DNA from: Deltaproteobacteria bacterium
Lineage (GTDB): Bacteria; Desulfobacterota; Anaeroferrophillalia; Anaeroferrophillales; Tharpellaceae
NCBI GenBank assembly: GCA_016938065.1
Contig: JAFGVI010000080.1
Location: 1 to 33,482 of the forward strand
Direction: 5' to 3'
Length of the DNA stretch: 33,482 nucleotides
The notes under the pieces were generated by a model. It searched no databases. It was not told the origin of the DNA and saw only the letters and a program-made list of their open reading frames with translations. A program made the position numbers and the translations under genes. This document shows positions 1-7,317 of this stretch, in pieces (within the stretch, counting starts at the first letter, position 1; each line of letters begins with the position of its first letter).

Positions 1-30
1 CATTTCGGCCCCGCCTATGCTTATTATTAT

Positions 31-64
31 AAGCGGTCCACCAATCGGAGGCTTCCTTTTTTTC
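31..64 (+). terminator. possible weak intrinsic terminator
   Basis: AAGCGGTCC and GGAGGCTT can form an interrupted stem of about seven pairs with an unpaired bulge and a seven-base loop. The stem runs directly into CC followed by seven T residues. It would end a plus-strand transcript entering from the left edge. The stem is short and imperfect, so this is only a candidate. Confidence 0.3.
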
Positions 65-107
65 TACTTATGCATTTAAACAGACTCGATTGCCCCTCAA
101 TTGCTTT

Positions 108-113
108 TATAAT
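108..113 (+). promoter_or_regulatory. candidate -10 hexamer upstream of pilins
   Basis: A perfect TATAAT lies 221 bases before the first pilin start. No recognisable -35 element sits 16-18 bases upstream; the nearest TTGCCC (90-95) is only 12 bases away. If it is a promoter, its transcript would run through the palindrome at 142-235 before reaching the pilin gene. Confidence 0.2.
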
Positions 114-141
114 GAAGTGTGATAATTGTTTCTGTTGCGGT

Positions 142-235
142 TTTCTCTGCGTCCTTGCGCCGTCGCGCCTTTGCGTTCCGCTTTATTTTTTTGTTTTAAC
201 GCAAAGTCGCAATGGCGCAAAGTCGCAAGGAGAAA
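142..235. repeat. long imperfect palindrome (intergenic repeat-like hairpin)
   Basis: The left arm 142-177 and right arm 198-235 are reverse complements over most of their length, with a few mismatches and a small length difference. The loop (178-197) is about 20 bases and T-rich. Each arm carries short sub-repeats of the kind TTTGCG / CGCAAAG, and the right arm contains GCGCAAAGTCGCAA after a related GCAAAGTCGCAA copy. Palindromes built on CGCAAAG-type units recur as dispersed intergenic elements in various bacterial genomes (general knowledge). Only one copy is in this window, so dispersal cannot be shown here. Confidence 0.7.
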
Positions 236-334
236 CGGGGTTATCTCCATCGTTCACCTATTCCAGCCTGATTTTATGGACAAGCAGGCAAGAGTAAAAA
301 AATCAGGGTCAAAACAAGTTCATTCAGGATCATT

Positions 335-1039
335 ATGAAATCTGGTAAGAGTGGTTTTACGCTGATTGAACTCCTGCTGGTGGTGGTCATCATCGGCCTG
401 ATGCTGGCGGTGATTGTGCCGCGGGCCTGGCGGGCCAATATTGATGCCAAGTATGGCCTGGTGCGCCAGAACTGTAGTGAACTGGCGGCTTTTGCCAGCG
501 GTTGGGCCGAGGGGAGTCTGCTGGCTCAGGACGCGAACTGCGGGGCGACCCTGCCGCGTTATTATGCGACCCTGGCCGGCTACGATGGTCTGGTGACAAC
601 GCCTGCAACCTGGTCTTATGGCTCATGGGTGGCAAGAGTCACCGGTAACTGGGCCGGGACTTCGGCTCCGCTGATTCCCCGTGGCCGGACGATTGATGCG
701 GTGGCCGCTGCCCCCGAAGGGACCGTGGAAGCTAACATTGATGCCGGCAAAATTCCCCGTAATCCGTTTAATGGGGTCAGCGTCTTTGTTCCGGCCTGTG
801 ATCCGGCAGCGGTCGGTTTCGTGGTGCCGGGGGCGATCTGCTGTGTCGGGCATGGCGAAAACAGTACGGGTATGGTCTATTTCGCTCTGCTTTTTCAGGG
901 CACCGACTCGACCACAACCCTGCCCGGTGCCAATGGGGCCGGGAATCTCGCCGGTCTGCCGAGCACCTCTTTTTATGGCGGCCAGGACGGCTCTTTGGCC
1001 GGTATTCGTAACGGCATCTTCATGGCCCGCCTGAACTGA
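335..1039 (+). CDS. type IV pilin-like protein (prepilin N-terminus), copy 1
   Basis: A 234-residue protein with a class III prepilin signal. A seven-residue basic leader ends in Gly7, followed by Phe8, the conserved Glu at mature position 5, and a hydrophobic helix (GFTLIELLLVVVIIGLMLA). PilD-type peptidase would cleave after Gly7 and methylate Phe. The rest is a Gly/Ala-rich globular domain with four cysteines that could form disulfides. It shares its architecture with the next gene: IPRNPFN in mid-protein, then an aromatic-rich F..F.GTD stretch, then a YGG..D....GIR.G segment near the end. This indicates duplication. An AGGA-like ribosome site precedes the ATG. It could be a minor pilin, a T2SS-type pseudopilin or a major pilin of a specialised system; I cannot tell which. 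Confidence 0.85.
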   Translation: MKSGKSGFTLIELLLVVVIIGLMLAVIVPRAWRANIDAKYGLVRQNCSELAAFASGWAEGSLLAQDANCGATLPRYYATLAGYDGLVTTPATWSYGSWVARVTGNWAGTSAPLIPRGRTIDAVAAAPEGTVEANIDAGKIPRNPFNGVSVFVPACDPAAVGFVVPGAICCVGHGENSTGMVYFALLFQGTDSTTTLPGANGAGNLAGLPSTSFYGGQDGSLAGIRNGIFMARLN

Positions 1040-1052
1040 GAGGGTAGGAATT

Positions 1053-1736
1053 GTGGAAGAGAGGCTTTGCCGACGAAGATTTACCGGATGTTTCTCCCCT
1101 TCAGGTTTCTCCCTGCTCGAATTTCTGCTGGTTCTGGCCCTGATCGGATTTCTCCTGGCTCTTATTCTGCCGCGCTTTCAGCGGGCGACGACGGCTTCGC
1201 GTTTTGCCGAAGTTCGCCAGCAGGCGACCGAGATTGCCAGTTTTATCAATCAGTGGAGCGAAGCCCAGGTTCAGGCTCAGTTTTCCGATACCTCCTTTAC
1301 GCATAAAGATTTCCTCATGGAGCGGATTACAACGGCCGATAATAATTTCCGCAGTGAACCACTGTATCATCGTTATACGGGCAACGATAATTTCAATGGC
1401 GTTGAAAAACTGATCTCACCTGACGACATCCCCCGCAACCCCTTTAATCAGGCTTCCTGTTTCAATGCGGTCAACGATGACCGCGAGACTGTGCCGAGCC
1501 TCAATCCCGGGCTTATCTATCTGACTTCATTTCGTGAAAAAAGAGGTCAGCGCGGCGATCGGGGCTTGCGCTTTTTCTATCTGATCTTCACCGGCACAGA
1601 TCCCGACCCGCGTGATCATCGTCTAGGTTCCTGGTATGGCGGCATGGATGATGAGCTTGAAGCCGGTATCCGTCGCGGCGTTCTCGTAAACCGCTGCCCC
1701 GATATTCCGTATCAGTCATCAAGGGTTTTTAATTAG
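1053..1736 (+). CDS. type IV pilin-like protein (prepilin N-terminus), copy 2
   Basis: A 227-residue protein starting with GTG 13 bases after the first pilin, so the two are very probably co-transcribed. Its leader is longer (18 residues, arginine-rich, ending in Gly18), followed by FSLLE with the conserved Glu5 and a long hydrophobic helix (LLVLALIGFLLALILPRF). The C-terminal domain is paralogous to the preceding gene: both have IPRNPFN, an F..F.GTD stretch and a YGG.D.....GIR.G ending. The identity of the two proteins outside the helix looks modest. The stop codon overlaps the end of the convergent TPR-like gene by 8 bases, leaving no room for a terminator between them. It is probably a pilus or pseudopilus subunit in the inner membrane before assembly; the exact system is unknown. 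Confidence 0.83.
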   Translation: MEERLCRRRFTGCFSPSGFSLLEFLLVLALIGFLLALILPRFQRATTASRFAEVRQQATEIASFINQWSEAQVQAQFSDTSFTHKDFLMERITTADNNFRSEPLYHRYTGNDNFNGVEKLISPDDIPRNPFNQASCFNAVNDDRETVPSLNPGLIYLTSFREKRGQRGDRGLRFFYLIFTGTDPDPRDHRLGSWYGGMDDELEAGIRRGVLVNRCPDIPYQSSRVFN

Positions 1737-2559
1737 TCTCTTTTCCGGCCACAACCCGTCCCTGATCCTTACTCCAGTGGTACCCCTGTCCCAAGGGGTC
1801 GTCGGGGATCTTTTCAAGCAATCCTGATTTAACTAATTCGTCCAGATTATTAATCTTGCGTTTTTCCCGTTCGGCAAATTTCCCCGCCGCATCCTGTAAC
1901 TGTGCCAGATGCTGCAGGCGCAGAGCTTTCTTTTCGTAAAGCAGTTTAAGGCTGCCTGCGGGTTGGCTGGCCGCCATTTTACTCATTAAAGCCTGAGCCT
2001 GGTGATAGGCGCCCTGCTGGTTTAAGGTTTTTAAGAGCAGGGCGAAAAAACTTCTGGGGGCGTTCGGTTTTTCCGCGGCCATCAGGAGGTAGCGACTGGC
2101 GGTGGCGTAGTCGTTCTGGTAGAGGTAGAAATCGTAACCCAGCCAGAAGGGCAGTTCCCAGCTTTCCGGGAAATTTTTGAGGCCCCGTTCAAGTATGGGC
2201 CGAGCCAGAAGGATATCGTCAAAATCCTGAATCAGGCCCATGCCCGAGAAGAGATAGGCGTTATAGTAGAGGGGGTCAAGTTCGGTGACCCGCTCCATCA
2301 GCGCATATTTCCAGGGGCTGTCGAGGGAGAAATTCAGCGGTTTCCAGAGCAGACTGCCGGCATGCTGAATGGCCCGGATAAAGAGGATATCAGCGAGAAA
2401 GCCGCGATGGTCAAGACTCAGATATGCGAGCGCCTGACTCGTGGGGGGCTCAAGGCGGAGATCATCGCGCAGGGGGTTTTTGAAACGGGTCTGCAGGCTG
2501 TAGCTGAGGCCGACCGCCGCCAGGTAGAAAAAGAAAGCCAGAAGCGCAACTCTTTTCAT
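1729..2559 (-). CDS. membrane-anchored TPR-like protein (possible PilG-like partner of an ABC transporter)
   Basis: A 276-residue protein with one N-terminal hydrophobic segment (residues 4-22, after Met-Lys-Arg), then a helical, tetratricopeptide-like region. Segments such as ELDPLYYNAYLFSGMGL and LKNFPESWELPFWLGYDFY resemble degenerate TPR helices. The C-terminus (about 225-276) has a DELVKSGLLEKIPDDPLGQGY segment, a pattern often seen in pilus and secretion-related proteins. It starts six bases after the ABC permease, so it is the last gene of the minus-strand run. In Myxococcus the ABC proteins PilH and PilI work with an accessory protein PilG in pilus biogenesis (established). Placing this gene in that role is inference from its position. 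The function is otherwise unknown. Confidence 0.7.
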   Translation of the reverse strand: MKRVALLAFFFYLAAVGLSYSLQTRFKNPLRDDLRLEPPTSQALAYLSLDHRGFLADILFIRAIQHAGSLLWKPLNFSLDSPWKYALMERVTELDPLYYNAYLFSGMGLIQDFDDILLARPILERGLKNFPESWELPFWLGYDFYLYQNDYATASRYLLMAAEKPNAPRSFFALLLKTLNQQGAYHQAQALMSKMAASQPAGSLKLLYEKKALRLQHLAQLQDAAGKFAEREKRKINNLDELVKSGLLEKIPDDPLGQGYHWSKDQGRVVAGKETN

Positions 2560-2565
2560 GAGCTT

Positions 2566-3339
2566 TTAAAGATCCCGGCTTTTGAAGCAGGCCCCGGCCG
2601 CAGTCAGCAGGGCGGCCAGGTATGCCAGCCAGTAGAGCAGAGCCAGAAAAACCCTTTGCCGAGGAAGCGGCTGCTGATGGATGATCTCCAGACGAAAATC
2701 GAAAAGATCGAAGTTGGGAAGCAGATAGGAGATGATTTTAACGCTTTGTAAATGTAAGGGCGAGCCGAAACGGCCCAGAGCGATGAAACTTTCCACCGCC
2801 TCCGTCATCGAGTGGCCGATAATAAAGATGCCGATAACCATGATTGCATTCAGCGTGAAACTTATACCCATCGCGTAGAAAAGAAAAGCCACGCCGCCGA
2901 GCAGGGTAAATTCGCAGATATTCCAGAGTACCGCCCAAGCCAGGCCGAAAGCCGGGATTCCTCCGAAAAAAAAGGTCAGGAGAAAGAGGGCGCCGCCGCT
3001 GATCAGACTGAAGAGAATAATGATCATGGCGGTGCCGGCGAAACGGCCGAGGAGGTAGGATGATCTGGAAACCCGGTTTAAGAGAACGTAGAGCTCCTGG
3101 CGCTCCTCTTCTCGGTAGAGCGAAAAGGCGCCGAAGAGGATCGTTACCAGCAGGCAAATCAGGGCCATCCCGGCCATGCCGCTGTTTTGAATGACGCGGG
3201 CGACATCTGAAAGCGACAGGGTGCTGATATAGGCGGAAAATCCAAGAAGAAAAAGCAGGAAAAAGAGCAGGCCGACAAAAACCCGATCCCTGAAACTCTC
3301 CCGCATGGTGGTTTGGGCAATGGTCAGGATATGGCGCAT
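2566..3339 (-). CDS. ABC-2-type transporter permease
   Basis: A 257-residue integral membrane protein with about six hydrophobic segments. They start at residues 22-40, 58-76, 100-125, 130-152, 160-180 and 233-250. A charged stretch YREEERQELYVLLNRVSRSSY lies after the second segment, a common feature of ABC-2 permeases, where this region contacts the ATPase. The start overlaps the end of the ATPase gene by 16 bases, which implies translational coupling and one complex. The family exports lipids, polysaccharides or peptides, or has structural roles. Next to pilin-like genes it recalls PilI of the Myxococcus pilus cluster, but the substrate cannot be read from sequence. Confidence 0.82.
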   Translation of the reverse strand: MRHILTIAQTTMRESFRDRVFVGLLFFLLFLLGFSAYISTLSLSDVARVIQNSGMAGMALICLLVTILFGAFSLYREEERQELYVLLNRVSRSSYLLGRFAGTAMIIILFSLISGGALFLLTFFFGGIPAFGLAWAVLWNICEFTLLGGVAFLFYAMGISFTLNAIMVIGIFIIGHSMTEAVESFIALGRFGSPLHLQSVKIISYLLPNFDLFDFRLEIIHQQPLPRQRVFLALLYWLAYLAALLTAAGACFKSRDL

Positions 3340-4100
3340 TTGACCTCTTTTTTGAAAGCCTGATCCAGATCATGAGCCTGGTGAAGAGCGAGAAAATCAT
3401 CGACTTTTCCGAGAAACCGCAGCCGGCCGCCGACGATAATGCCGATCCGGTCGCAGAGACGTTCAACTTCGGCCAGAATATGGGAGCAGAAGAGAATGGT
3501 TTTGCCCTCTTTTTTAAGCGTCAGCAAAAGGTCGATAACCTCACTTTTGCCGATCGGGTCAAGGCCGGAAGTCGGTTCGTCAAGGATCATCAGTTCAGGG
3601 CTGCCGGCCAGGGCCTGAGCGAGGCCGACCCGTTGACCCATCCCTTTGGAAAGTCGGGAGATGCGGCGCCCGGCAAAGGGAGCCATGCCGACCTGGTGGA
3701 GCAGGGTTGTAATTTGGGTTGCGCTTTCAACGCGGCGGGTTCCGGTCGTGGCCGGGCCGGCAAGGTTGTTCTGCATCCTTATATATTCACCGACGCTCAG
3801 GTTGGGGTTGGGGCGAAAACTTTCCGGCAGGTAGCCGAAAAGAGGTCGGGCTTGGGCTGGTTGCAGCTCTTTCTCTTTGAAAAAGATCTCTCCCCGGCTG
3901 GCCTTGATAAAGCCCATGATGAGTTTGACTGCTGTCGTCTTGCCGGCGCCGTTAGGGCCTAAGATGCCGATAATCTCACCTTGAGCGATCTTAAGACAGA
4001 GATTGCTTAATGCCTCAACCTCGCCTTCCCGGCTGCGGTAGGTTTTGCTGAGATTTCTGAGCCAGAGGATCGTCTCGGGATGGTTAATATTCTCTTGCAT
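3324..4100 (-). CDS. ABC transporter ATP-binding protein
   Basis: A 258-residue nucleotide-binding subunit. The Walker A motif GPNGAGKT is at residues 48-55. The signature is LSKGMGQR at 150-157, the variant form usual in ABC-2 exporter ATPases rather than LSGGQ. The Walker B segment is MILDEPTSGLDP at 171-182, followed by the D-loop and the switch His in FCSHIL. It lacks the long C-terminal domain of polysaccharide exporters. It overlaps the permease gene by 16 bases and is followed by the TPR-like gene, so the three form a module. Energising a membrane process in pilus or envelope biogenesis is an inference from the neighbouring pilins and ExeA-like ATPase. PilH of Myxococcus is the closest role I would propose. 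Confidence 0.88.
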   Translation of the reverse strand: MQENINHPETILWLRNLSKTYRSREGEVEALSNLCLKIAQGEIIGILGPNGAGKTTAVKLIMGFIKASRGEIFFKEKELQPAQARPLFGYLPESFRPNPNLSVGEYIRMQNNLAGPATTGTRRVESATQITTLLHQVGMAPFAGRRISRLSKGMGQRVGLAQALAGSPELMILDEPTSGLDPIGKSEVIDLLLTLKKEGKTILFCSHILAEVERLCDRIGIIVGGRLRFLGKVDDFLALHQAHDLDQAFKKEVKCAIS

Positions 4101-4129
4101 ATGGTTTTAGGTTTCCGCCGGTTGGCCGC

Positions 4130-6073
4130 TTAGTCCTCAACCGGAACAAAAAATTTGCCGCTTATCAGCCATTTTTCGGTCTTTTCATCTGGTTTAATGC
4201 GGCTTAAAAAGAGGGTTTTGTAGCCTTTGTCCCGGTATTGGTTGCTCTGGTAATCCTGGGAAAAAAAGGCCAGAGCCAGGTTTTCATTCAAAGGGTCAAT
4301 CAGACAGAGGGGCTCACTTAAAGTCAGTTCTAAAGAGGCCGTTTTCTGAAAGAGACGGGCTTTGATCTCTTTAAGTTTCTCTTTCTCTAGGCTTAAGGGT
4401 TTGAGTTGGCCGGGTTCATAGATGGTCAAGACAGGGGCGTAGAAGGCCATAAGCGTTTCAAGATCCTGGTCGCGCCAGGCCGCGGCCCAGGCGTTGACAG
4501 TCTGTTTGATTAGGTCTCCGGTGCGCTTCCGGACCAGAGTGATCTGATCTTTTTCAGTTTTTTCCGGTGGGTATCCCAGAGCAGTTTTTGCCGGAAGCAG
4601 GAGAAGAGGTATTACTTTTTCGGTGCGGTTCTGGAAAAACTGGTGCCAGTTCTCCGGTAGAAGCGTCTGTTCTCCATAAAGAAAGTTCAAGGGGCTGAAG
4701 AGAAAGGGATGCCCATGATTTAAGCCGGCGATCATAAGTCCAGCGCGTAACCCTTCCGGCAGTGGCAGTTGACCGCTTATCGCCGGGGTGACGGGGTTAT
4801 CTTCTTGATGCCAGAGGTCGGCGATCCGGGCCCCTTCACAGGCGACCAGCAGAGCTGTGCCGGGTGGAAACTCGACGACCGCGGCCGGCAGATTTTTCAT
4901 GGCTTCGGGTTTCAGGAGGGGAGTCTTAGCGGCTTGGTTCGGTGCGATCTTCAGAGCCGGAACCGGGGGCTGGGCCGCGGGTTCCGAGTCAGTTTTTTCG
5001 AGGGCTGGCTGCATCTGCTCCGCTGCTTGAACTTTGTTGCTCCGGGTTGTGGCGGCGTTGCAGGTAGAGCGGGTTTTGCCGCTTGACGGCAGTAAAGACG
5101 TAAGCCATTTCTGGCTCAGGCCGAGGTACTGGCCGGGAGGCTGATAGATGAGAAAAAGGCCGGCCGCGAAAACCAGCAGAAGAACGGCCAGAAGCAGCTT
5201 CTGTGCAGAAAAACTGCCTGTTTTTTTCCTCTGCGGGTGAGATGCGGCCTGCTCCCCTCTGATGCTGAGAAGCGCATTATCATAATGCCGGCGGCTGATT
5301 AAGGTCTGACCGTCGATGTAGGCGGCCATCAGGGTTCTTTCGCAGATAATATTGATCAGGCGCGGGGTTCCCTGGCTGAATTTGTGGATCAGGCCGATAA
5401 TCTCCGGCGGGAAAAGGGCCGGGTTGCTGGGGGCGGCTACCTGCAGCCGATGCTGAATGTAGGTGGCGGTCTCCTGGGGGTTAAAGGGCATCAGGCAGTA
5501 ACGGATGGTGATGCGCTGGCTCAGTTGGCGCAGGCTTATATCTTCAATCTTTTTTTCCAGTTCCCGTTGACCGACGAGAAAGATCTGTAGAAGTTTTTCT
5601 TTGTCGGTTTCAAGGTTGGAGAGCAGGCGCAACTCTTCGATGGTTTCCAGAGGCAGGTTCTGGGCTTCATCGACAATAATGACGACTTTACAGCCCTCTT
5701 CGGCTCGTAAAAGAAGAAAGTCACGAAAAATGCGAATAAGCTGGTCTTTGGGGCGGCTGAAAATCTCCTGATCGTTACTGGTGATGGCAAAATCATCAAG
5801 AATGACACGAAGGAGATCCTGGGGAGTGAGGTTGGGGTTGAGGATGAGTGCGGTTCGAACATCGCTGCCCAGCTCTTTGAGCATGGTGCGCAAGAGCAGG
5901 GTTTTGCCGGTGCCGGGATCACCGGTGATCTGAATAAAGCCCTCGCCCGCTCGAATACTGTAAAGCAGGGTCTGCAACGCTTCCTGATGGGTATGGCTCG
6001 GGAAAAAAAATTGCGGGTCGGGGGTTAAGCGAAAAGGCGCCTCCTGAAAACCGAAAAATGAGAGGTAATCCAT
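4130..6073 (-). CDS. ExeA/GspA-type AAA ATPase with TM helix and NTF2-like C-terminal domain
   Basis: A 647-residue protein in three parts. Residues 1-280 are an ExeA-type AAA ATPase. It opens with YLSFFGFQEAPFRLTPDPQF, the family's hallmark N-terminus, has Walker A GDPGTGKT at 51-58 and Walker B VVIIVDEAQ with Asp135-Glu136, and ends with a lid-like region (FSQGTPRLINIICERTL). A single transmembrane helix lies at about 291-310, so the rest should be periplasmic. A proline/alanine-rich linker leads to a less clear domain (about 395-500). Residues 510-647 look like an NTF2-like fold of the kind found at the end of Cds6/L,D-transpeptidase-associated proteins (AWAAAWRDQDLETLMAFYAP). Classical ExeA has a peptidoglycan-binding domain in this position; I see none. 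ExeA helps T2SS secretin assembly through the cell wall (known). A similar wall-penetration role for the local pilus system is inferred. The GT gene stops two bases before this start. Confidence 0.85.
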   Translation of the reverse strand: MDYLSFFGFQEAPFRLTPDPQFFFPSHTHQEALQTLLYSIRAGEGFIQITGDPGTGKTLLLRTMLKELGSDVRTALILNPNLTPQDLLRVILDDFAITSNDQEIFSRPKDQLIRIFRDFLLLRAEEGCKVVIIVDEAQNLPLETIEELRLLSNLETDKEKLLQIFLVGQRELEKKIEDISLRQLSQRITIRYCLMPFNPQETATYIQHRLQVAAPSNPALFPPEIIGLIHKFSQGTPRLINIICERTLMAAYIDGQTLISRRHYDNALLSIRGEQAASHPQRKKTGSFSAQKLLLAVLLLVFAAGLFLIYQPPGQYLGLSQKWLTSLLPSSGKTRSTCNAATTRSNKVQAAEQMQPALEKTDSEPAAQPPVPALKIAPNQAAKTPLLKPEAMKNLPAAVVEFPPGTALLVACEGARIADLWHQEDNPVTPAISGQLPLPEGLRAGLMIAGLNHGHPFLFSPLNFLYGEQTLLPENWHQFFQNRTEKVIPLLLLPAKTALGYPPEKTEKDQITLVRKRTGDLIKQTVNAWAAAWRDQDLETLMAFYAPVLTIYEPGQLKPLSLEKEKLKEIKARLFQKTASLELTLSEPLCLIDPLNENLALAFFSQDYQSNQYRDKGYKTLFLSRIKPDEKTEKWLISGKFFVPVED

Positions 6074-6075
6074 GC

Positions 6076-7314
6076 TTAGCTCCGACGGCGAGAATTGACT
6101 TCGGCGTAGATTTTTCGGGTTCGCTGAAAGATTTTATGCCAGCCGGTTTCATTCAGGGTCTGCTGCAGAGCGTGACCGCAGATAAACTGTTCTTCGGCCA
6201 CATTTTTCAGCTGCGTTGCCAGCGCCTTGGTCAGATTTTCAAGAAATAGCGGCTCGTTCTCTTCGGCAAGCACATCGGCTCCCTGCAGAGGCGGCAGTGG
6301 CAGGCAAGTTACTAATCCTTCATTTACAGCCTGCGGGCTGACCAGTTCACGGATGCCGGGCAGGTCGGTAACCACAACCCGGCAGTCACAGGCCAGGGCT
6401 TCAAGCAGCACCAGGGGCAGGCCTTCATAAAAAGAGGGCAGAACCATGATGTGGGCCCGCTGAAAACGGGCGGCAAGTTCCGTCTGGGAGAGGGCGCCGA
6501 GCAGCCTGACCCGCGAATCTTCAGCCGCGGCGGCACGGATCTCTTCGGCTTCCGGACCATCCCCGCTGCCGGCCAGCCAGAGGACGGCTTCCGACTCGAT
6601 TTTTCTAAAGGCTTTAAGGAGCCAGAAAACCCCCTTGGCCCGGCTTAATTTCCCGGCATAAATAAGGGTTGTTCTTTTTTCTTTGGCGCAGAGGCTGCGA
6701 CAGAAAAGATCCTGGCGATAGCCGGTGCCGGTGACGGTTACCCGTTCGGCCGGGAAAGTGAAATCGGCGATTACCCGGCGGCGCTGCTCATGGTTTAAAA
6801 CCAGGACTTGATCAACCCGGCTGACGCCGGCGATAATCTGATCGGCAAGCTTGCGGGCCAGTTGGAGCTGGCGTAATTCGGTGCCGTGCACTGAGGTGAT
6901 CACTTTTATCCTGGGGAATAATTTCCTGATCAGAGCGGTCATCAGCCAGAGGTGATGGCTATGAATAATGTCAGGGGAAAATTTTTTGACTGCAAGGTTC
7001 AAGATTCTGCTGAAAGCGGTTTCATACTGTTCCAGATGCTGCGGGGTGAAATCTGAGAAGCGGGTACTTGGGTAGGGCATGACATCACTCATGCCGGCAA
7101 CCGGAAACGGCAGTTCAGGGCTTTCAAAAAAAACCGGGAAAATATTTTCCGGTTCGATTTCAAGATGGGTCTCCGACAGAGGCATTGTTGCCGGCAGGCC
7201 GCAAACCACGGCTTGAGTCATTCCGTCAGCCGCCGCTTCCCTTACCATCGCCTGCAGGTAAACGCCGCTGCCGGTTTTACCGGGGATCTGCGATAAACAG
7301 TGAAGGAGGCGCAT
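6076..7314 (-). CDS. glycosyltransferase family 4 (GT-B fold)
   Basis: A 412-residue GT-B glycosyltransferase. The N-terminal half has the acceptor-side GSGVYLQAM loop near residue 16 and then HSHHLWLM and SVHGTEL, typical of GT4 enzymes. The C-terminal half has YAGKLSRAKGVFWLLKAF, the nucleotide-sugar domain opening, and FYEGLPLVLLEALAC, carrying the E-x7-E motif that contacts the sugar donor. It probably transfers a hexose from a nucleotide sugar onto a lipid- or polysaccharide-linked acceptor at the cytoplasmic face. The donor and acceptor cannot be predicted. It lies three bases after hemG and two bases before the ExeA-like gene, so it is part of the same transcript, although its link to either is unclear. 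It has no membrane segment. Confidence 0.88.
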   Translation of the reverse strand: MRLLHCLSQIPGKTGSGVYLQAMVREAAADGMTQAVVCGLPATMPLSETHLEIEPENIFPVFFESPELPFPVAGMSDVMPYPSTRFSDFTPQHLEQYETAFSRILNLAVKKFSPDIIHSHHLWLMTALIRKLFPRIKVITSVHGTELRQLQLARKLADQIIAGVSRVDQVLVLNHEQRRRVIADFTFPAERVTVTGTGYRQDLFCRSLCAKEKRTTLIYAGKLSRAKGVFWLLKAFRKIESEAVLWLAGSGDGPEAEEIRAAAAEDSRVRLLGALSQTELAARFQRAHIMVLPSFYEGLPLVLLEALACDCRVVVTDLPGIRELVSPQAVNEGLVTCLPLPPLQGADVLAEENEPLFLENLTKALATQLKNVAEEQFICGHALQQTLNETGWHKIFQRTRKIYAEVNSRRRS

Positions 7315-7317
7315 TAC

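Larger units (their letters stand above)
1..334. other. non-coding stretch upstream of the pilin genes
   Basis: No convincing gene is visible here. Two overlapping short open frames (70-297 and 126-338) run straight through a long palindrome, resemble no protein family I know, and have cysteine-rich or arginine/serine-rich low-information translations, so I treat them as chance. The stretch contains a weak terminator-like structure near 31-64, a TATAAT hexamer at 108-113 without a good -35 box, and the palindrome at 142-235. The gene upstream of base 1 is outside the window. Confidence 0.6.

Noticed and set aside
70-338. Two overlapping short open frames upstream of the first pilin
   Set aside because: They run through the palindrome, have no recognisable family, no good ribosome site and low-information composition.
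2738-3962. Long open frames on both strands within the ABC permease and ATPase genes (e.g. 3372-3962 plus, 2738-3466 minus)
   Set aside because: They are shadows of ABC genes with intact Walker motifs and membrane segments; translations are arginine/histidine- or glycine-rich without domains.
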